This document shows positions 17,001 to 25,614 of a stretch of DNA of 56,141 bases, piece after piece. Position 1 is the stretch's first letter. Every line of letters starts with the position of its first letter. Both the position numbers and the translations under genes were made by a program. The stretch is from contig MGUG01000017.1 of assembly GCA_001799845.1 (NCBI GenBank), positions 1-56,141 on the forward strand, in the 5' to 3' direction. This DNA is from Elusimicrobia bacterium GWC2_64_44 (GTDB lineage: Bacteria; Elusimicrobiota; Elusimicrobia; Elusimicrobiales; UBA9959). A model generated the notes under the pieces. It was not told where the DNA came from, searched no databases, and worked only from the letters and a program-made list of their open reading frames with translations.

Positions 17001-17548
17001 CGCAGGTCTTCAAGAAAGGCGCCATCGCGCACGATTTCCGCCTGGTCAGGAAAGACGGGGCCTATACCTGGGTGCACGCGCAGCTGCGCGCCGGTCCCGA
17101 GTCCTCCGGGGAGGTCACCGGGTCCTGGACCGACATCACCCCGCTGAAGGAATCGGAGCTGCGCTTCAGGAAACTTTTCGAGAAGGCCCCGCTGGCCTGC
17201 CGCCCGCCGGAGCAGGCGGGCCGCGACGAGATCTACCTGGCCGAGCCCGAGACCGGCCGCATCACTTTCGCCAGCGCCGGCGCCTTGAAAGCCCTGGGGT
17301 ACACCCGCCCCGAGATAGAGCGCAAGTTCGTCTTCGACGTTGTGACGGACCTGGACGCGGAAACCTTCCGCGCGTCCATTACCCCGCTGGTCAAAAAGCA
17401 GAAGCCCCTGCTGATAATCGAGACCGAGCATCGCCGCAAGGACGGCTCCGTCTACGCGGTGCAGTCCCGCGTGCAGCTGCTCGAGGGCGCCACCGGCGCG
17501 ATGCTGCTCATCGTCGCCACCGAGCTCCGGGAAAGCGCGGCGAAATAA
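14099..17548 (+). CDS. Multi-PAS/GAF membrane sensor without an output domain
   Basis: This is a 1149-residue signalling protein. The layout is: transmembrane helix at 17-37; periplasmic sensor region at about 40-300; second helix at about 301-325; PAS at about 344-460 (ending YTIDITEQKQ); PAS at about 464-580 (ending ILRDITARKR); PAS at about 584-704 (ending FFDITERKE); GAF at about 734-887; PAS at about 900-1017 (ending SWTDITPLKE); final PAS to the C-terminus. No histidine kinase, GGDEF, EAL or phosphatase domain follows; the protein stops at the end of the last PAS. GAGG at 14091 supports the start. It may act by contact with a separate partner, or it may have lost its output. Confidence 0.88.
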   Translation: MAETGFTAEILRLRKRLVAIFAAAAVCILAGGLAYHHHYQKALQRDAADLLSAIKRFKTDQILFWRADRFNDTNSLLDTPVLSKVLNGFAADTSDAALREQLRARLVSYLRHNKYRSALLARPDGRVATAAGENTGPLPPEAKALIAKAIASGKTEIGDFYLGPSGRPRMDVVSRAAAAPGGKTLYLVLEIAPDDYLYPLLQTWPTNSRTGETVLARKDGRDILFLGDLLKTSDAGMKLRLPLANSGLPIARALNGEEGIISGEDYHGDKVLAAIGLIPGTNWGIVVKADWQELLAASGRLSALVLLFTLFLVATAGGWAYLLFRVQTAKYELAIDTAAAGLRESELIFESFMKYSPVYVFFKDREIRSLRLSNNYETMLGRPLKELLGKTMDDLFPSELARSMIADDKRILEEGRQVVVEETLNGRNYRTIKFPVEIDGKRNYLAGYTIDITEQKQASEKIKAVAREWETTFNAIDDVVWTLDAEHRIVRANAATSRLFPHDASMVLGRHCWEIVHGTAGPISECPVERARRSLARETMEYAIRGKVFEVVVDPVIGPDGKYAGAVHILRDITARKRAEETLRASEDRYQQLFEKMEEGFATHEIICDEAGRPSDYVFLSVNPAFERLTGLKKEDILGRRVREVLPATENHWIAEYGKVALTGQPAHFENHAVGLKKWFAVNAFRPREGQFAVSFFDITERKEAQLKLEKAQKDLLKNLRLYTLLAHINQAAAQTKAVKTLYQQLCEVAVSSGGFKLAWVGYPDRDTGRVLPICSAGAPDGYLDHIKISAKDGPTSRGPEGAAVRTGRVSACQDIETDPDMLPWREEALKRGFRSAAAVPLYEGTALTAVLSLYSAEKGFFTVDEVKLLGAVKGDVSLAMEAISTGEKHGSAQSALERTTTHLAHMMEASPVVLFTLRQMNGRMLPQWVSGNSEAVIGYEPAEMLSPEWFAGVVHPEDKAWVLGEISQVFKKGAIAHDFRLVRKDGAYTWVHAQLRAGPESSGEVTGSWTDITPLKESELRFRKLFEKAPLACRPPEQAGRDEIYLAEPETGRITFASAGALKALGYTRPEIERKFVFDVVTDLDAETFRASITPLVKKQKPLLIIETEHRRKDGSVYAVQSRVQLLEGATGAMLLIVATELRESAAK

Positions 17549-17611
17549 AGCCCGCCCTGCCCCCAAATTGCTAAAATTAATCCGCCGACCGGCCCTGCCG
17601 GGCGCGGCGCT

Positions 17612-18568
17612 ATGACGCAGATATTAAAGGCCGGCCCGTCCGGTATAAAGAAGGCCGCCGCCGCCCTGAGGGGAGGGGGGGTGGTCGCGTTCCCTACCGA
17701 GACCGTCTACGGCCTCGGCGCCGACGGGCTTAACCCGGCCGCCTGCGCCAGGATCTTCGAGATCAAGGGGCGCCCGCGCTTCGACCCGCTGATCCTGCAC
17801 GAATGCTCGCCGGCCCGCGCGAAGAGACTTTTCTCGCGCGTCCCTCCGGCGGCCGTGAAACTCATGAAGCGCTTCTGGCCCGGGCCGCTGACGCTGGTGC
17901 TGCCCAGGGCCGCGCAGGTCCCGGATATCGTCACCGCCGGGCTGCCGACGGTGGCCGTGCGGGTGCCTGCCTGCCGCAGCGCACTGCGCCTGATAAAAGC
18001 CGCCGGGCGCCCGGTGGCGGCCCCCAGCGCCAACCGCTTCGGGCGGCTGAGCCCCACGACGGCGGCGCACGTAGCGCGCCAGCTGCGCGGCGGCCCGGAC
18101 ATCATCCTGGACGGGGGCCGTACGCGGATAGGCGTGGAGTCGACCATCATCACTTTTAAAGGGAACCGCCCCGTGCTGCTGCGTCCGGGCGGCCTGCCGC
18201 TCGAGGAGATAGAAAAAGTGGCGGGCCCGGCCGCAAAAGCCGCTCCCGGCGGGAAACCGGCCGCTCCGGGCTGCCTCAGGAAGCATTACGCCCCCGACGC
18301 GCGGCTCAAGCTCGTGGCCCCCGGCGCCGCCGTAAAGCCGTCGGCGCGCGCGGCCTACCTGGCCTTTTCCGCCAGGCCCGCGGGCCGCTGGGCCGCGGTA
18401 AAAGTACTCTCGCGCAAGGGCGACCTGCGCGAAGCCGCCGCCGGCCTCTTCGGCGCGCTGCACGCGCTGGAAGCTTCCGGCGCCAAAACCATCTACGCGG
18501 AGAAAGTGCCGCCGCACGGGCTGGGCAGGGCCATCATGGACCGCCTGCGCCGGGCGGCCGCGAGGTAA
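17612..18568 (+). CDS. tsaC: Threonylcarbamoyl-AMP synthase, Sua5 type
   Basis: The enzyme makes threonylcarbamoyl-AMP from threonine, bicarbonate and ATP, the first step of the t6A modification at position 37 of ANN-decoding tRNAs. The YrdC domain covers about 8-200, with VVAFPTETVYGLGADG, KGRPRFDPL and PSANRFGRLSPTTAAHV. At 318 residues it has the extra C-terminal Sua5 domain (about 225-318), joined by a linker containing CLRKHYAPDA, the HYAP motif being typical of Sua5. The gene ends one base before mgtE. Confidence 0.94.
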   Translation: MTQILKAGPSGIKKAAAALRGGGVVAFPTETVYGLGADGLNPAACARIFEIKGRPRFDPLILHECSPARAKRLFSRVPPAAVKLMKRFWPGPLTLVLPRAAQVPDIVTAGLPTVAVRVPACRSALRLIKAAGRPVAAPSANRFGRLSPTTAAHVARQLRGGPDIILDGGRTRIGVESTIITFKGNRPVLLRPGGLPLEEIEKVAGPAAKAAPGGKPAAPGCLRKHYAPDARLKLVAPGAAVKPSARAAYLAFSARPAGRWAAVKVLSRKGDLREAAAGLFGALHALEASGAKTIYAEKVPPHGLGRAIMDRLRRAAAR

Positions 18569-18569
18569 C

Positions 18570-19883
18570 ATGAAAAAGCGGGAAGCAGCCATAGAGCTGG
18601 TAAAGAAATTCATACAGAGCGACCCGGTGCGGGCCGCCCAGTCGCTTGAGACGCTGCCCCCTCGCGACTCCGCGCAGGTGCTGCGGGACCTGTCGCCCTC
18701 GGTAGCGGCGCAGGCCGTGGAGAACATGCCGCCGCCCGACGCGGCTGCCGTGCTGGCGGCGCTGACCCCCGAAGAAGCGGCCGGCATCCTGCACCGCACC
18801 GGCAAGTACCAGGCCGCCGACATCTTCCGCCAGTTCACGCCGGAGTTCTCCAAGGCCGTCATCCCGCTGCTGGACCAGGAATTTTCCAAGGACATGTCCG
18901 AGATCCTGGCCTACCCGCGCGAAAGCGCCGGCCGCATGATGCACACGGATTTCCTGGCTTTCCGGTCCGACTCCAAGGTACGCGACGTGATCCTGCGCCT
19001 GCGCCAGATGGCCAAGAAGCAGCTGCCGGCCGCCACCTACTGCTACGTCGTGGACGGGGCCAGCGCCCTGCAGGGGGTGTTGAACATGCGCGACCTGCTG
19101 CTGGCTTCGCCCGAAGCCCGCGTGGAAGAGATCATGATCCGGGACGTGGTGAAAGTCCCGCCTTTTACGGACCGCGAGGAGCTGGTGGCCATGGTGGCCC
19201 GCAAGCATTACCTGGCCGTGCCGGTCACCGACGAGAACGGCAGGCTCATCGGCGTGGTCAACACCAAGAACATCATAGCCTCCACCGAGGCGGAGGCCAC
19301 CGAGGACCTGCAGCTGCTCTTCGGCGGCAGCGCCGAAGAGCGGGCTTTCTCGCCAGCCTGGTTCAAGATAACCCGCCGCCTGCCCTGGCTGACCATCAAC
19401 CTGGCCACGGCCTTCCTGGCCGGCTCCGTGGTCGCTCTCTTCGAGGATTTCATCGCCAAGGTCGCCGTGCTGGCCGTGTTCCTGCCCATCATCGCCGGGC
19501 AGGGCGGCAACGCCGGCACGCAGACGCTGGCCGTGGTCATCCGCGGCATGCTGATGCGCGAGATAGCGCCGCACAACGCCTGGCAGCTGGTTAAGACCGA
19601 ATTCTGGGTAGCGCTCGTCAACGGCACGGCCACCGGCCTGATAACCGCCGCCGCGGCCGTGCTCTGGAAAGGCAATCCCTGGCTGGGCTTCGTGGTGGGC
19701 CTGGCGATGGTGGTGAACATGGTGGCCGCCGGGCTCTCCGGCGCGCTGATCCCGCTGGCCATGAAGCGCCTCGGCTTCGACCCGGCCCATTCCTCCGGCA
19801 TCTTCCTGACCACCGTCACTGACGTGGTGGGCTTCTTCGCTTTCCTCAGCACAGCCTGGCTGCTGCAGGGGAAACTGCTCTAG
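18570..19883 (+). CDS. mgtE: Magnesium transporter MgtE
   Basis: This is a 437-residue Mg2+ channel/transporter of the inner membrane. The N-terminal helical MgtE_N domain (about 10-110) and two CBS domains (about 115-240; RLIGVVNTKNIIAS in the second) form the Mg2+-sensing gate. The pore domain (about 270-437) has five helices and the signature LPIIAGQGGNAGTQTLAV. It starts one base after the sua5 stop, so there is no room for an M-box riboswitch directly upstream. Confidence 0.95.
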   Translation: MKKREAAIELVKKFIQSDPVRAAQSLETLPPRDSAQVLRDLSPSVAAQAVENMPPPDAAAVLAALTPEEAAGILHRTGKYQAADIFRQFTPEFSKAVIPLLDQEFSKDMSEILAYPRESAGRMMHTDFLAFRSDSKVRDVILRLRQMAKKQLPAATYCYVVDGASALQGVLNMRDLLLASPEARVEEIMIRDVVKVPPFTDREELVAMVARKHYLAVPVTDENGRLIGVVNTKNIIASTEAEATEDLQLLFGGSAEERAFSPAWFKITRRLPWLTINLATAFLAGSVVALFEDFIAKVAVLAVFLPIIAGQGGNAGTQTLAVVIRGMLMREIAPHNAWQLVKTEFWVALVNGTATGLITAAAAVLWKGNPWLGFVVGLAMVVNMVAAGLSGALIPLAMKRLGFDPAHSSGIFLTTVTDVVGFFAFLSTAWLLQGKLL

Positions 19884-19891
19884 GCCGTCGC

Positions 19892-20599
19892 ATGGACCTG
19901 GAAGCGCTCAAAAAAGATTTCCTACTGGCCGCCGATCCCGCCAGGGCACGCCTGCTAGCGCGGTTCTTCAAGACCGGAAAAGGGGAATACGCCGAGGGGG
20001 ATAAGTTCCTCGGCCTTACCGTACCCGCCACCCGCACCCTCGCCAAAAAGTACGCAGTACTGCCGCTGAAAGCCGTGCAAGAGCTGCTCTCCTCTCCCTG
20101 GCATGAACACCGCCTTTGCGCGCTCCTGCTGCTCTGCGAAAAGTTCCGCGCCGCGCCAGAAGTCAGGAAGGCCGTTTTTGAGCTGTACCTGCGCAACACC
20201 CGCCGCATAAATAACTGGGACCTGGTCGATGTCAGCGCGCCGCGCGTCGTGGGCGGCTGGCTGCTGGACAAAAGCCGCGCGCCGCTGTACAGGCTGGCGG
20301 CCTCAACGCTGCTGTGGGAGCGGCGCATCGCCATGCTCGCCTGCTTCACGTTCATTTGCGAGGGGGACGCGGCCGACGCCCTGAAGATCGCGCGCCTGCT
20401 GCTGGGCGACCGTCACGACCTGATGCACAAGGCCGTGGGCTGGATGCTGCGGGAAGTCGGCAAGCGCTGCTCGGAGCGGGAACTGCTGGCCTTCCTGCGC
20501 GCCAATTACGCGCGCCTGCCGCGCACCGCCCTGCGCTACGCCATAGAGCGGTTCCCGGAAAGAAAAAGAAAGCGGCTCCTCGCCGGAGACTTCCGGTAA
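19892..20599 (+). CDS. alkD: DNA alkylation repair glycosylase, AlkD family
   Basis: This 235-residue all-helical HEAT-like-repeat protein excises bulky or positively charged alkylated bases such as N3- and N7-alkylpurines. Family motifs are NNWDLVDVSAPRVVG, TLLWERRIAMLACF, HDLMHKAVGWMLREVGKR and LPRTALRYAIERFP. The Trp, Asp and Arg residues that line the DNA groove in AlkD appear to be kept. It follows mgtE after 8 bases and ends at a terminator. Confidence 0.93.
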   Translation: MDLEALKKDFLLAADPARARLLARFFKTGKGEYAEGDKFLGLTVPATRTLAKKYAVLPLKAVQELLSSPWHEHRLCALLLLCEKFRAAPEVRKAVFELYLRNTRRINNWDLVDVSAPRVVGGWLLDKSRAPLYRLAASTLLWERRIAMLACFTFICEGDAADALKIARLLLGDRHDLMHKAVGWMLREVGKRCSERELLAFLRANYARLPRTALRYAIERFPERKRKRLLAGDFR

Positions 20600-20601
20600 A
20601 A

Positions 20602-20637
20602 GAAAAAGGCCCGGCGAAAACCGGGCCTTTTCTTTTG
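20602..20637. terminator. Bidirectional terminator between alkD and the radical SAM gene
   Basis: GAAAAAGGCCCGG and CCGGGCCTTTTC pair around a six-base loop, with T-rich sequence on the plus-strand exit and A-rich sequence on the other side. It serves the two convergent genes. Confidence 0.88.
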
Positions 20638-20648
20638 GCTGGGGCGGG

Positions 20649-22649
20649 TCAGCCCTTGTAGTACTTGAACATCTCCGCCATGACCATCAGCTGCGCCGCG
20701 TGCGCCGGCGCGTTGCGCGGCAGCGAGATGCTCACGCGGGAGCGGTATTCGCTGAGCCGCTGGCTGAAAGCTGCCGCGGCCTCCCGCTCCGTGATCTTGA
20801 GCCGCTCGAAGTCCAGCACCAGCTTGCCCTTTGTTTCCTTAAGGTAGGTCCTCAGTTCCTCGGCCAGCTTCTCGCCGTGATAGCGGTCCAGCGCGCCCTC
20901 AAGGCGCACCTTAAGCTGGTTGCGGCGCCCGTCGTATTCCTCCACCAGCACGGACAGCCGCTGCGGCACGTTGTGCTTCTGCAGCTGCGCCTCCAGCCAC
21001 TCGCGCGTGAACGGCTCGGGCGGCAGGCGCCAGCCCTTGCGCGTCAGGGCCGGGTTCTGGAAGAGGTTAAAGCGCAGCTTGAAAGAGGTCCACAGGGCCG
21101 CGGCCACCGCGCCCCATTTCAGGAACTGGTTGGAGAAGGCGGGCGCGCCGAACTCGGCGTAGACGCGCTTCTTCAGGCGGTGCACCAGCGCGCGAGTGCG
21201 CAGCGTCGGCGCGAACAGCTCGCCGGGCAGGTACATCGGGTAGGTGGCCCGCAGCTCACGGGCGAAGCGCTCCGCCTTCAGGCGGAGGAAGGGGTTGGGG
21301 GAGGCCTTGTGCTTCAGGTAGCCGTTGAGCATGGTCTCGGCGACGCGGTAGATGGTGGGCCCCAGCTCGCGAAAATCTGCCTCGAAGCAGTACTCCTGCA
21401 TCCGCTCTATCTCCGGCCCGGTCATGTGCGGGTGTTCCGTCAGCGAACGGAAGCCGCTGGCCCATTTCCAATAATGCTCGGGGTTATCGGCGAATTCTTT
21501 GCGGAACAGGTTCTGCGCCTTTACCTTATCGTAAAGCGGCGTGCCGGGGTTCGGGTTATAGATCATGAACTGGCACAGGTCGGGCTTCAGCGCCATCAGG
21601 CGCTTGTGCTCGGCCTTTATGATCTCCGGGGTCTGATAGTCGAAGCCGACTATCATGGACGCGAGGACGGTGATGCCGTTCTCCTTAAGCGCGCCGATGA
21701 TCTCCTCTGGGGACTTGCTGTTGGCGCGCTTCTCGTAGCCGGACCGCTCGCCCTCGTAGCCCACCCAGACGCCGTCCACGCCCATCTCCAGCAGCTCCTC
21801 CGGGGTATACAGGGAAAGCGCCTTGAAGCTGGCAAAAACGAAGATGGACAGCGGCCTGCCGCCTTTCACCACCAGGTCGCGGAACTCCAGCGCGCGGTCG
21901 CGGTTGAGCAGGAATTCCTCGTCGAGGATGGTATACTGCGCGTCGGGGTTGGCCGCGAGATGCCGCTCGACCACGGCGTAGACGTCCGCGCCGGTCTTGA
22001 GCAGGCGCAGGTGCTGGCGCTTGAAAAAATGGGAGGTGGAGCAGAAGTCGCAGCCATTGGGACAGCCCAGGCCGGCGAAGATCATGCCGGTATAGGAGAC
22101 GGTCTTGGAGAACACCTGCAGCCGGCTCTCGATGAAAGGGTGCTTGTGCTCGGCGAGCGGCGGCTGGCCCAGCAGATCGCGCATAAAGGCCACGCCCTCG
22201 CCGCGGCAGATATGGTCGCCGTAGGGGGTCAGGGCCTCGTCGGGCAGCACGGTGCCGAAGCCGCCCAGGACTATCTTGCTTTGCGGGGAATGCTCGCGCA
22301 CCAGCGCGGAGAGCTCCTTCATGCGGTGATAGGTCACCATGATAAAGGAAATCCCCACGTACTCGTAACCCTTCTTAAGCTCCTTGATCAGCTCGCGGCG
22401 TGAGGGGTAATGCAGCACCACGGTCGGGTTCTCCAGGTTCTCGGCCATATAGTCCAGCGAGAACTGGCGGTGGACGGCGCGGGGGCTGAACATGCCCTGC
22501 GCGCGGGTAACCTGCGCGTGCAGCAGCTCGTAGCCCACGCTCTCGGCGTCGCCGTAGGCGGGGCCGATGGGGCGCATGACGCTGGTAAGCAGAAGTTTGG
22601 GTTGGGTCGCGGTGTCCACTGTCTCTCCCTGCTGCGCTGGAATACCCAT
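20649..22649 (-). CDS. B12-binding-type radical SAM protein with C-terminal STAS-like domain
   Basis: This 666-residue protein has a cobalamin-binding-like Rossmann region at about 40-160 (YVGISFIMVTYHRMKEL, IVLGGFGTVLPDE). A radical SAM barrel follows at about 185-420, with the 4Fe-4S ligands Cys196, Cys200 and Cys203 in GCPNGCDFC. The middle is helical. The last ~75 residues (NQLKVRLEGALDRYHGEKLA, GKLVLDFERLKITE) look like a STAS or MlaB-type domain, an uncommon partner for this enzyme class. The substrate is unknown. The ATG at 22649 has TATAAT immediately against it, so the GTG at 22619, preceded by GGGAGAG, may be the true start. Confidence 0.85.
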   Translation of the reverse strand: MGIPAQQGETVDTATQPKLLLTSVMRPIGPAYGDAESVGYELLHAQVTRAQGMFSPRAVHRQFSLDYMAENLENPTVVLHYPSRRELIKELKKGYEYVGISFIMVTYHRMKELSALVREHSPQSKIVLGGFGTVLPDEALTPYGDHICRGEGVAFMRDLLGQPPLAEHKHPFIESRLQVFSKTVSYTGMIFAGLGCPNGCDFCSTSHFFKRQHLRLLKTGADVYAVVERHLAANPDAQYTILDEEFLLNRDRALEFRDLVVKGGRPLSIFVFASFKALSLYTPEELLEMGVDGVWVGYEGERSGYEKRANSKSPEEIIGALKENGITVLASMIVGFDYQTPEIIKAEHKRLMALKPDLCQFMIYNPNPGTPLYDKVKAQNLFRKEFADNPEHYWKWASGFRSLTEHPHMTGPEIERMQEYCFEADFRELGPTIYRVAETMLNGYLKHKASPNPFLRLKAERFARELRATYPMYLPGELFAPTLRTRALVHRLKKRVYAEFGAPAFSNQFLKWGAVAAALWTSFKLRFNLFQNPALTRKGWRLPPEPFTREWLEAQLQKHNVPQRLSVLVEEYDGRRNQLKVRLEGALDRYHGEKLAEELRTYLKETKGKLVLDFERLKITEREAAAAFSQRLSEYRSRVSISLPRNAPAHAAQLMVMAEMFKYYKG

Positions 22650-22667
22650 ATTATATGAAATCGGGGG

Positions 22668-23795
22668 CTAAGGCCGCCGCGCCCGGGCGAGCAGTTCCCG
22701 GTAATACTCCAGCGTGCGGCGCGCCATGATGGCCGTAGTGAAGTTCTCGCGCACCAGCGACACGGAGGCGGCCGAAAATCTTTCGCGCAGGCCGGGGTCT
22801 TTAAGCACCGTCTCCAGCCTGGCCGCGAGCGCGGCGCTGTCGCCGGGCGGGAAGAGCAGGCCGGTCACGCCTTCCTTCACTATCTCCGAATTGCCGGAGA
22901 TGTCGCTGGCCACGGCCGGCACGCCCATCGCGAGCGACTCCCGGATGCTGCCGCTGAGAGCCTCGCCCTTAACGGCGGCGTTCACGCTGACGGAGGCGGC
23001 CGTGAGCAGGTTCTCCACGTCGTCGCGCAGGCCGAGGAAGCGGGCCTTTTCCTCCGGCAGGCTTTCGGCCCGGTACAGGGCCTTCAGCTCCGCGGAATCG
23101 GTGCCGCGTCCGGCGAAGACCAGCGCGAAATCCAGGCCGCGGGCGTACAGCTCCCGGGCGGCGCGCAGCAGGATATGCTGGCCTTTGTGAGCGCTGAAAT
23201 TCCCGACCAGCATCACCACCGGCAGGCCCGGCGGCAGGGCCAGTTCTTTCAGGATCCCGGCGTCGGGCGGGCGGGGGGAGAAGCGGGCCGGGTCGGTGCC
23301 GCTGTAGACGGTGCGCACGCGCCCCGGTTCCACGCCGTAATCGGTCAGGATGCCGCGCACGGAATCGGCCACGGCTATCACGCCGTCTATCAGGGAGCTG
23401 GTGTACTTCAGCTTGGCGAAAAAGCCTTTGACGATGGGGTGCGAGACGCGGCGCGTGAAGATGAAGACGGGCTTATGGGAGGACAGGAACTTGGCCAGCA
23501 GGCCCATCGCGTGCGCCTTGGGGTGATGGGCCTGCATCACGTCAGGTTTCAGCTCCTCCAGCAGGCGCGCCAGCGCGCGGGCCGTTTTCAGGTCGTAGTC
23601 GCGGCGCGGCTGGAAGTGCCTCACCTCGAAGCCGTCGGCGCCGGCCTTGCGGCCCAGGTCGCCGCCCAGCGGGCAGGCTATTATATTCTCGTGGCCGAGG
23701 GCCCGGAGCTCGCGGGCCAGGTACAGCGCCTGCGCGGCGCCGCCGGACCAGCCGAAGCTCTCGGTAATATGGAGTATTTTTAGTTTTTCAGGCAT
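22668..23795 (-). CDS. GT4-family glycosyltransferase
   Basis: This is a 375-residue two-Rossmann-domain (GT-B) glycosyltransferase. The N-terminal glycine-rich loop is ITESFGWSGGAAQALYLAREL. The donor-binding region has VMLVGNFSAHKGQHILLRAA and the retaining-enzyme Glu-x7-Glu motif in EALSGSIRESLAMGVPAVASD. It probably adds a sugar from a nucleotide donor to a lipid or polysaccharide precursor at the inner membrane. The radical SAM gene follows on the same strand after 18 bases. Confidence 0.9.
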   Translation of the reverse strand: MPEKLKILHITESFGWSGGAAQALYLARELRALGHENIIACPLGGDLGRKAGADGFEVRHFQPRRDYDLKTARALARLLEELKPDVMQAHHPKAHAMGLLAKFLSSHKPVFIFTRRVSHPIVKGFFAKLKYTSSLIDGVIAVADSVRGILTDYGVEPGRVRTVYSGTDPARFSPRPPDAGILKELALPPGLPVVMLVGNFSAHKGQHILLRAARELYARGLDFALVFAGRGTDSAELKALYRAESLPEEKARFLGLRDDVENLLTAASVSVNAAVKGEALSGSIRESLAMGVPAVASDISGNSEIVKEGVTGLLFPPGDSAALAARLETVLKDPGLRERFSAASVSLVRENFTTAIMARRTLEYYRELLARARRP

Positions 23796-23877
23796 TGGAC
23801 CTACGCGGGGCTGGGCCTAAATACCGCCCTGGCCTGGGCCTTTCCGCACATCCCGAAAGGCCCCGATTCTGTTAAAT

Positions 23878-23883
23878 TATAGT
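23878..23883 (+). promoter_or_regulatory. -10 box of the 23913 secreted-protein gene
   Basis: TATAGT lies in an AT-rich tract, with a predicted leader of about 23 bases that includes GGAGAG before the ATG. No good -35 is seen. Confidence 0.5.
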
Positions 23884-23912
23884 ATATCGCAGCAGCAGGC
23901 ACGGAGAGACTG

Positions 23913-25535
23913 ATGAAAAAAGCCATTTTTACCCTGATAGCCGTCCTCGCCGCGGCGCCCGCCGGCGCCCAGCAGCTCCAGCCGATAGACGTGCAGCAAC
24001 TGAAAGCCTCCTCCCGCGATTTCGTCACCCCGCTCCCCGCCGCCGCCGCCAAGGCCGGCAATTACTACCTGGACGAGAACTCCTACGACCCGCTCCTGAT
24101 GCGCCGCCGCCCCGCGGCCGAGAAGCTCCACATCATCGGCGGCACCATAGAGATCCCCGGCATAGACGGCACCATAGATTTCGCGCGCAAGTTCCGCCAG
24201 GCCGGCTACCAGCGCCACGACCTGCAGAGCGACGTGGCCCTGACGGTCTACACCAAGAACCTCCCCAAGATCCTCTTCCAGGTCATCTTCGGCATCGCCG
24301 AGGACAACGGCAATCCGGCCGGCGGCACCTACGGCGACCAGAACCCCGTGGTACAGGACCCGCCCATCGCCCTGCCCACCGAGGCCGACATCCTGGCCCT
24401 GGACGTGCCCGAGGACGAAAAGCAGCGCCTGCTGGTGCAGCTGCGCAACTCCAAGCTGCACATCGAAGGCCGCATCAACCCCTTCCGCAAGAAAGAGATG
24501 CTCAGCATGTACAAGCAGATCATCGCCGAAGAGCGCGCCAAGGGCATAGAGCCCGTCTACGGCCTGCCGCACGAGTGGAGCCCGGAGTTCAGGGCTTACT
24601 GCCGCGAGAAAGGCGAGATCATCCCGCTGACCTTCACCAAGCTGCTGACCGCGCTGGCCTCCGGCGTGACCTCCCGCCACTTCAAGACCGGCCAGGAAAG
24701 CGCGATGATAGAGTACATCCTGTCCCGCGAGGAAGGCTCCGTTACCATGGACCAGCTGTTCCGCCGCGGCTACCAGCTGCATAACGGCGACGTCTACCTC
24801 ACCATCCTCGCCATCGAGAACATCCTGGGCGACAACTGGCGCCACCCGGAGCGCGACAAGCTGGCCGTCACCCGCAAGCTCGCTAACATCAGCAATTTCT
24901 ACCAGGGCAAGGGCGACAAGTACGGCGCCTGGTACCACTTCCACGGCATCATGCTCTACGGCTACGTGCGGGGCGGCTTCCGCGCGGCGCTCATCGGCGG
25001 CATAGAGACCGCCGGCTCGCACGTGCTGGGCAGCGCGCACGACGGCGCCGACGAGCAGCAGGAAGACTACGTCAACTCCACCGGCGGCAGGATAGGCGCG
25101 CGGGTGGCCAAGGCCGTCAACGAGAAGCAGTACGAGGGCTTCACTCCGGACAAGAACTACTGCGACCCGAACGTCTACCTGGACCTTTCGGAAGATTTCC
25201 GCGACCGGCTCGAATACGTGGAGAGCACGGACTTCAAGGCCGACCTCGACGAGGCGCGCATGTGGCTCAAGCCGCTCTACCGCGACTACCTGGACTGCCA
25301 TGTCGAGATCATCTACAACGACTACAGCGGCCAGCTGAATTCCAAGTACATCGTGAAGAAAGACCACGTGGACTTCAAGAAGGGCAAAAGCAAGCCGATC
25401 CTGATCAACCCCATGCACGAGCTGGTGAAGGCCCGCGCCTTCATCTCCGGCTGCCTGGCCTCCGAGACGCCGGTGGGCACCAAGGGCTTCGGCGCCGCCG
25501 GGATACCGGCCCGCATCTGGGTGGACGCGGAATAA
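23913..25535 (+). CDS. Secreted protein of unknown function, 540 residues
   Basis: A clear signal peptide (MKKAIFTLIAVLAAAPAGA, cleavage probably before QQ) predicts export. The mature part is soluble, rich in charged residues and aromatic pairs, and has only three or four cysteines (CREKGE, NYCDPNV, DCHVEI, SGCLAS). A glycine-rich hydrophobic stretch, GGFRAALIGGIETAGSHVLG, followed by SAHDGADEQQEDY, is its most distinctive part. I do not recognise any domain. The gene has its own promoter and terminator and so is a single-gene unit. GGAGAG precedes the ATG. Confidence 0.8.
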   Translation: MKKAIFTLIAVLAAAPAGAQQLQPIDVQQLKASSRDFVTPLPAAAAKAGNYYLDENSYDPLLMRRRPAAEKLHIIGGTIEIPGIDGTIDFARKFRQAGYQRHDLQSDVALTVYTKNLPKILFQVIFGIAEDNGNPAGGTYGDQNPVVQDPPIALPTEADILALDVPEDEKQRLLVQLRNSKLHIEGRINPFRKKEMLSMYKQIIAEERAKGIEPVYGLPHEWSPEFRAYCREKGEIIPLTFTKLLTALASGVTSRHFKTGQESAMIEYILSREEGSVTMDQLFRRGYQLHNGDVYLTILAIENILGDNWRHPERDKLAVTRKLANISNFYQGKGDKYGAWYHFHGIMLYGYVRGGFRAALIGGIETAGSHVLGSAHDGADEQQEDYVNSTGGRIGARVAKAVNEKQYEGFTPDKNYCDPNVYLDLSEDFRDRLEYVESTDFKADLDEARMWLKPLYRDYLDCHVEIIYNDYSGQLNSKYIVKKDHVDFKKGKSKPILINPMHELVKARAFISGCLASETPVGTKGFGAAGIPARIWVDAE

Positions 25536-25554
25536 ACCCGCCGGGGAAGAAAAG

Positions 25555-25584
25555 ACCGCGGCGCAGGCCGCGGTTTTTCTTTTG
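25555..25584 (+). terminator. Rho-independent terminator
   Basis: The stem ACCGCGGC / GCCGCGGT with a four-base loop is followed by TTTTCTTTT. It ends the secreted-protein gene. Confidence 0.92.
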
Positions 25585-25614
25585 TAGAATTTAGCTGCGG
25601 TCCAAGGAGGCCAT

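Noticed and set aside
18560..18570. M-box riboswitch upstream of mgtE
   Set aside because: mgtE starts one base after the sua5 stop, so there is no leader.
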